From DASQGA01 sp035535315 (GTDB lineage Bacteria > Actinomycetota > Thermoleophilia > Gaiellales > Gaiellaceae), in contig DATLQD010000043.1 in NCBI GenBank assembly GCA_035535315.1, forward strand, positions 1 to 9,309: 9,309 nucleotides of DNA. Reading direction: 5' to 3'. Position numbers and translations under genes: made by a program. The notes beneath the pieces are model-generated. The model was not told the DNA's origin and made no database searches. It saw only the letters and a program-made list of their open reading frames with translations. Each line of letters starts with the position of its first letter. Positions within the stretch are counted from its first letter, which is position 1. Below are positions 7,342 through 9,309 of this stretch, piece after piece.

Positions 7342-8184
7342 CTATCGAATCAAGACCGTTCTGCGGTAGCGCTGCACGGCCGAGTCGTCGAGCGCCATCG
7401 CGGTCGGCTCGGTGACCAGGTCGCCGTCGAGCCGGTTCTTCAGGGAATCGACGAGGTAACGCTCCGCGAGCCATTCCATGCTCGGGGGCACGTCCGCCTG
7501 GACACTGATCCGCCAGAGCCCCTCGTCGAGCTCCTGCTCGTCCGCGACCTCGGGCGGACGCAGGAACCGTGCGCCGCCGATCGGGGCGAGCCCTGAGATC
7601 TGGCGCACCACGTCTCGGGCATGATCTCGGTCGCGCGTGAGCAGTTCGACGATGAAGGTGCGATACCGCCGCCTGCTTCGCTTCACGGCGATGATCTGGC
7701 CGTTCGGGATGAAGTAGGTATCGCCGTTCAGGTCGCGCATGACCGTCGTCCGGAGCCCCACCGCCTCGACGACGCCCGAGTACTTCGAGGGCTCGACCTC
7801 GATGAAGTCACCCACTCCGTACTGGTTCTCGAAGAGGATGAAGAAGCCCGCGATGATGTCGGTCAAGAGCCTCTGCGCCGAGAACGCGATGATCAGGATG
7901 ATCAGCGTCGCGCCGGCCGCAGCCGAGACGCGGTCCCGCACGAGGATCGTTACGAGGATGCCCGCGGCGGCGACGAAGAAGACGTAGCGAATAATCGTCG
8001 CGAGCAGGGCAAACGCCGTCTCCCGGCGCCGCAGGCGCACGAGGTCGGCCGTGTCGCTCGGGCTCCCGGAGGCCCAGCGGTGCACGAACACGTTGAGGAG
8101 GCGCGAGAGCGCGAAGCCGACGGCGGCAACCACCGCGGCCCAGAAAACCCGGTCGAACCAGTCGGGGAGCGGCCCGAAATCCAC
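7342..8184 (-). CDS. Small-conductance mechanosensitive channel, MscS family
   Basis: Inner-membrane channel that opens under membrane tension and releases osmolytes on hypo-osmotic shock. The 280 residues are close to the length of E. coli MscS. Three membrane segments are visible: ~13-35, ~57-80, and the Ala/Gly-rich pore helix ~86-118 (VSAAAGATLIILIIAFSAQR, then LLTDIIAGFFILFE). The beta-domain signature follows: YGVGDFIEV, GVVEAVGLRTTVMRDLNGDTYFIPNGQII. The rest is the cytoplasmic alpha/beta domain. The start is GTG 8184, the only one after an in-frame stop at 8194-8196, and its Shine-Dalgarno sequence is poor. The gene is divergent from the riboswitch-controlled gene and convergent with ilvD. 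Nothing links it to amino-acid synthesis. I give no symbol because the family has many paralogues. Confidence 0.92.
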   Translation of the reverse strand: MDFGPLPDWFDRVFWAAVVAAVGFALSRLLNVFVHRWASGSPSDTADLVRLRRRETAFALLATIIRYVFFVAAAGILVTILVRDRVSAAAGATLIILIIAFSAQRLLTDIIAGFFILFENQYGVGDFIEVEPSKYSGVVEAVGLRTTVMRDLNGDTYFIPNGQIIAVKRSRRRYRTFIVELLTRDRDHARDVVRQISGLAPIGGARFLRPPEVADEQELDEGLWRISVQADVPPSMEWLAERYLVDSLKNRLDGDLVTEPTAMALDDSAVQRYRRTVLIR

Positions 8185-8216
8185 CCCGGCACGCTACCCG
8201 AACCGCAGACGGGCTC

Positions 8217-8222
8217 TATACT
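8217..8222 (+). promoter_or_regulatory. Probable -10 box of the riboswitch-controlled transcript
   Basis: TATACT matches the TATAAT consensus at five of six bases and is an AT-rich island in the 62-base gap between two divergent genes. No good -35 hexamer is seen at 16-18 bases spacing. A start near 8228-8230 would place the transcript's 5' end just before the GGGTCC segment at 8235, which the proposed off-state helix needs. Confidence 0.45.
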
Positions 8223-8246
8223 TGCGGCGTGAGCGGGTCCGTCCTG

Positions 8247-8352
8247 CTCCGCATCGAGAGAGGCTGAGGGAACCGGCCCTGTGAAGCCTCGGCAACCTGC
8301 TCCTCGGAGCAAGGTGCCAAGCCCGGCCGGGCGTCGCCCGGAGGATGTCGAG
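8247..8352 (+). promoter_or_regulatory. SAM-I (S-box) riboswitch aptamer
   Basis: The conserved SAM-I core is plain: AGAGAGGCTGAGGGA, GGCCCTGTGAAGCC, CGGCAACC, GGTGCCAA. P1 pairs CTC+GCATC (8247-8249, 8251-8255) with GATGT+GAG (8344-8348, 8350-8352) around one C/C mismatch. P2 pairs AGGC (8261-8264) with GCCT (8286-8289), then AGGG (8267-8270) with CCCT (8277-8280); TGA on both strands fits the kink-turn. The P2 loop CCGG (8273-8276) can pair with CCGG at 8323-8326 as the pseudoknot. P3 pairs TGCTC with GAGCA (8298-8311), extended by CC/GG. P4 pairs CCGGGC (8327-8332) with GCCCGG (8336-8341). Known S-box aptamers bind SAM and usually turn off methionine or sulfur genes. It precedes the gene at 8372. 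Confidence 0.93.
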
Positions 8353-8360
8353 CCAACCGA

Positions 8361-8367
8361 AGGAGGA
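8361..8367 (+). promoter_or_regulatory. Ribosome binding site of the riboswitch-controlled gene
   Basis: AGGAGGA ends 4 bases before TTG 8372. This strong site selects that TTG as the start and places the initiation region only eight bases beyond the 3' strand of riboswitch P1. Confidence 0.75.
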
Positions 8368-8371
8368 TCCG

Positions 8372-9309
8372 TTGCCCGCCACCGCGCTCCGCTGTAGGAA
8401 CTGCGCCACAGACCACCCGCTCGAGCAGCTGGCCGTCTGCTCGAAGTGCCTGGCACCGCTCGAGCCGACCTATGACTGGGAGGCACTCGCCCGCACCGTG
8501 TCCCGGGAGTCGATCGCCTCTGGTCCGCCCTCGCTCTGGCGCTACGCGCCGCTTCTGCCGGTCGAGGCGCCCGCCGAGCAGCGCCTGGCGCCCGGGTTGA
8601 CGCCCCTCCTGCCGGCGCCGCGCCTCGCCGCCCAGGTCGGTGTGGCCGAGCTCTGGCTCAAGTGCGACACGGCGAACCCGACCCACTCGTTCAAGGACAG
8701 GGTGGTCGCGATCGCCGCCGCGAAGGCGACGGAGCTTGGGCTCGGAACGCTCGCGTGCTCCTCTACCGGAAATCTGGCGAACGCGGTGGGCGCGCGCGCG
8801 GCCGCCGAGGGGCTCGAGGCAGTCGTCCTCTGCCCGGCCGACCTCGAGCCTGAGAAGCTGCTCGCAACCGCCGTCTACGGCACGACGATTTATGCCGTCC
8901 GCGGGACGTACGACGACTGCTCGCGCCTCAGCCTGGAGCTCTCCTTCGAGCTCGATTGGGGCTTTGTGAACGTCGGGCTCCGCGCGTACTACGCCGAGGG
9001 CTCAAAGACCCTCGCGTATGAGATCGTCGAGCAGCTCAGCTGGGAGCAGCCCGACGTCGTCGTCGGCCCCATCGCGTCCGGCGCGCTCTTCGGAAAGGTC
9101 GGGCAGGGGTTCGGCGAGCTTCGCCGGCTCGGCCTCGTGGACGGCCACGGCCCACGGCTCGTCGGCGGCCAGGCGGAGGGATGTGCCCCGGTCGCGACGG
9201 CCTTTGCCGAAGGCGGCCGGGCGAGGCCGGTCCGGCCTGCGACGCTGGCCCGTTCGCTCGCGATCGGCAACCCGGCTGACGCCGACCTTGCGCTCGCAAC
9301 GGCGCGGGG
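8372..9309 (+). CDS. Threonine-synthase-family PLP enzyme with N-terminal zinc ribbon, SAM-riboswitch controlled (3' end outside window); candidate homocysteine synthase
   Basis: The first 312 residues of a fold-type II PLP enzyme. Cys8, Cys11, Cys23 and Cys26 form a CxxC-x11-CxxC zinc ribbon, followed by the SLWRYAPLLPV linker typical of the zinc-ribbon branch of threonine synthases. The catalytic domain has TPLLPAPRL, NPTHSFKDRV with PLP lysine Lys108, and the STGNLANAVGARAA loop. It is clearly related to ThrC at 3592 but differs around the PLP lysine (THSFKDRV against TGSFKDRG). TTG 8372 follows a strong ribosome binding site and allows the whole zinc ribbon. Automated annotation would call it threonine synthase. 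The S-box leader and the separate thrC suggest a methionine role, using O-phosphohomoserine plus a sulfur donor; that function is inference, and a true second threonine synthase remains possible. Confidence 0.88.
   Translation, partial: MPATALRCRNCATDHPLEQLAVCSKCLAPLEPTYDWEALARTVSRESIASGPPSLWRYAPLLPVEAPAEQRLAPGLTPLLPAPRLAAQVGVAELWLKCDTANPTHSFKDRVVAIAAAKATELGLGTLACSSTGNLANAVGARAAAEGLEAVVLCPADLEPEKLLATAVYGTTIYAVRGTYDDCSRLSLELSFELDWGFVNVGLRAYYAEGSKTLAYEIVEQLSWEQPDVVVGPIASGALFGKVGQGFGELRRLGLVDGHGPRLVGGQAEGCAPVATAFAEGGRARPVRPATLARSLAIGNPADADLALATAR

Larger units (their letters stand above)
8235..8370 (+). promoter_or_regulatory. Putative translational expression platform: outer helix that hides the ribosome binding site
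   Basis: GGGTCC (8235-8240) can pair with GGATCC (8365-8370, one G-U), and TCCT (8242-8245) with AGGA (8361-8364), leaving only G8241 bulged. This ten-pair helix lies outside P1 and covers the whole Shine-Dalgarno sequence AGGAGGA. Closure of P1 by SAM would bring the two strands together. No T-run terminator fits in the 19 bases between aptamer and start codon, so control at translation is the simpler reading. The helix is seen in the sequence; its regulatory use is inference. Confidence 0.55.

Noticed and set aside
7621..8232. 203-residue open frame on the plus strand opposite the MscS gene.
   Set aside because: The minus-strand frame has clear MscS membrane segments and signature, while the plus-strand product is a charged low-complexity shadow.

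Overview
The window is high-GC DNA (by eye, not counted) with GTG and TTG starts used freely, 4-base gene overlaps, and a SAM-I (S-box) riboswitch. This and the protein styles suggest an actinobacterium, perhaps a deep-branching one such as Thermoleophilia; that placement is inference. Nearly all of it is coding, and I see no mobile element, CRISPR array, tRNA or rRNA.

Region 1 (1-7140, plus strand) is a tight seven-gene amino-acid cluster in the order ilvB (3' part only), ilvN, ilvC, hom, thrC, thrB, ilvD. It interleaves branched-chain synthesis (acetolactate synthase large and small subunits, ketol-acid reductoisomerase, dihydroxyacid dehydratase) with the homoserine-to-threonine branch (homoserine dehydrogenase, threonine synthase, homoserine kinase). 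Threonine feeds isoleucine through threonine deaminase, which is not in the window. Several junctions overlap, and a 15-codon ORF bridges thrC and thrB with a 4-base overlap at each end.

Region 2 (7149-8184, minus strand) converges on ilvD. It holds a small MscS-type mechanosensitive channel followed by a 59-residue acidic, helix-prone protein with its own Shine-Dalgarno sequence.

Region 3 (8185-9309, plus strand) diverges from the channel gene. It has a -10-like box, a well-formed SAM-I aptamer, and then a PLP enzyme of the threonine synthase family with an N-terminal zinc ribbon, cut by the window end. The aptamer is flanked by two segments that can pair so as to bury the ribosome binding site, which suggests SAM-dependent translational repression. 

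The most interesting point is that this is a second threonine-synthase-like gene, about 4 kb from a normal thrC and under a methionine-type switch. I infer that it makes homocysteine (or cystathionine) from O-phosphohomoserine, the product of ThrB encoded nearby, rather than threonine. In that reading the locus carries the supply of O-phosphohomoserine and both enzymes that compete for it.
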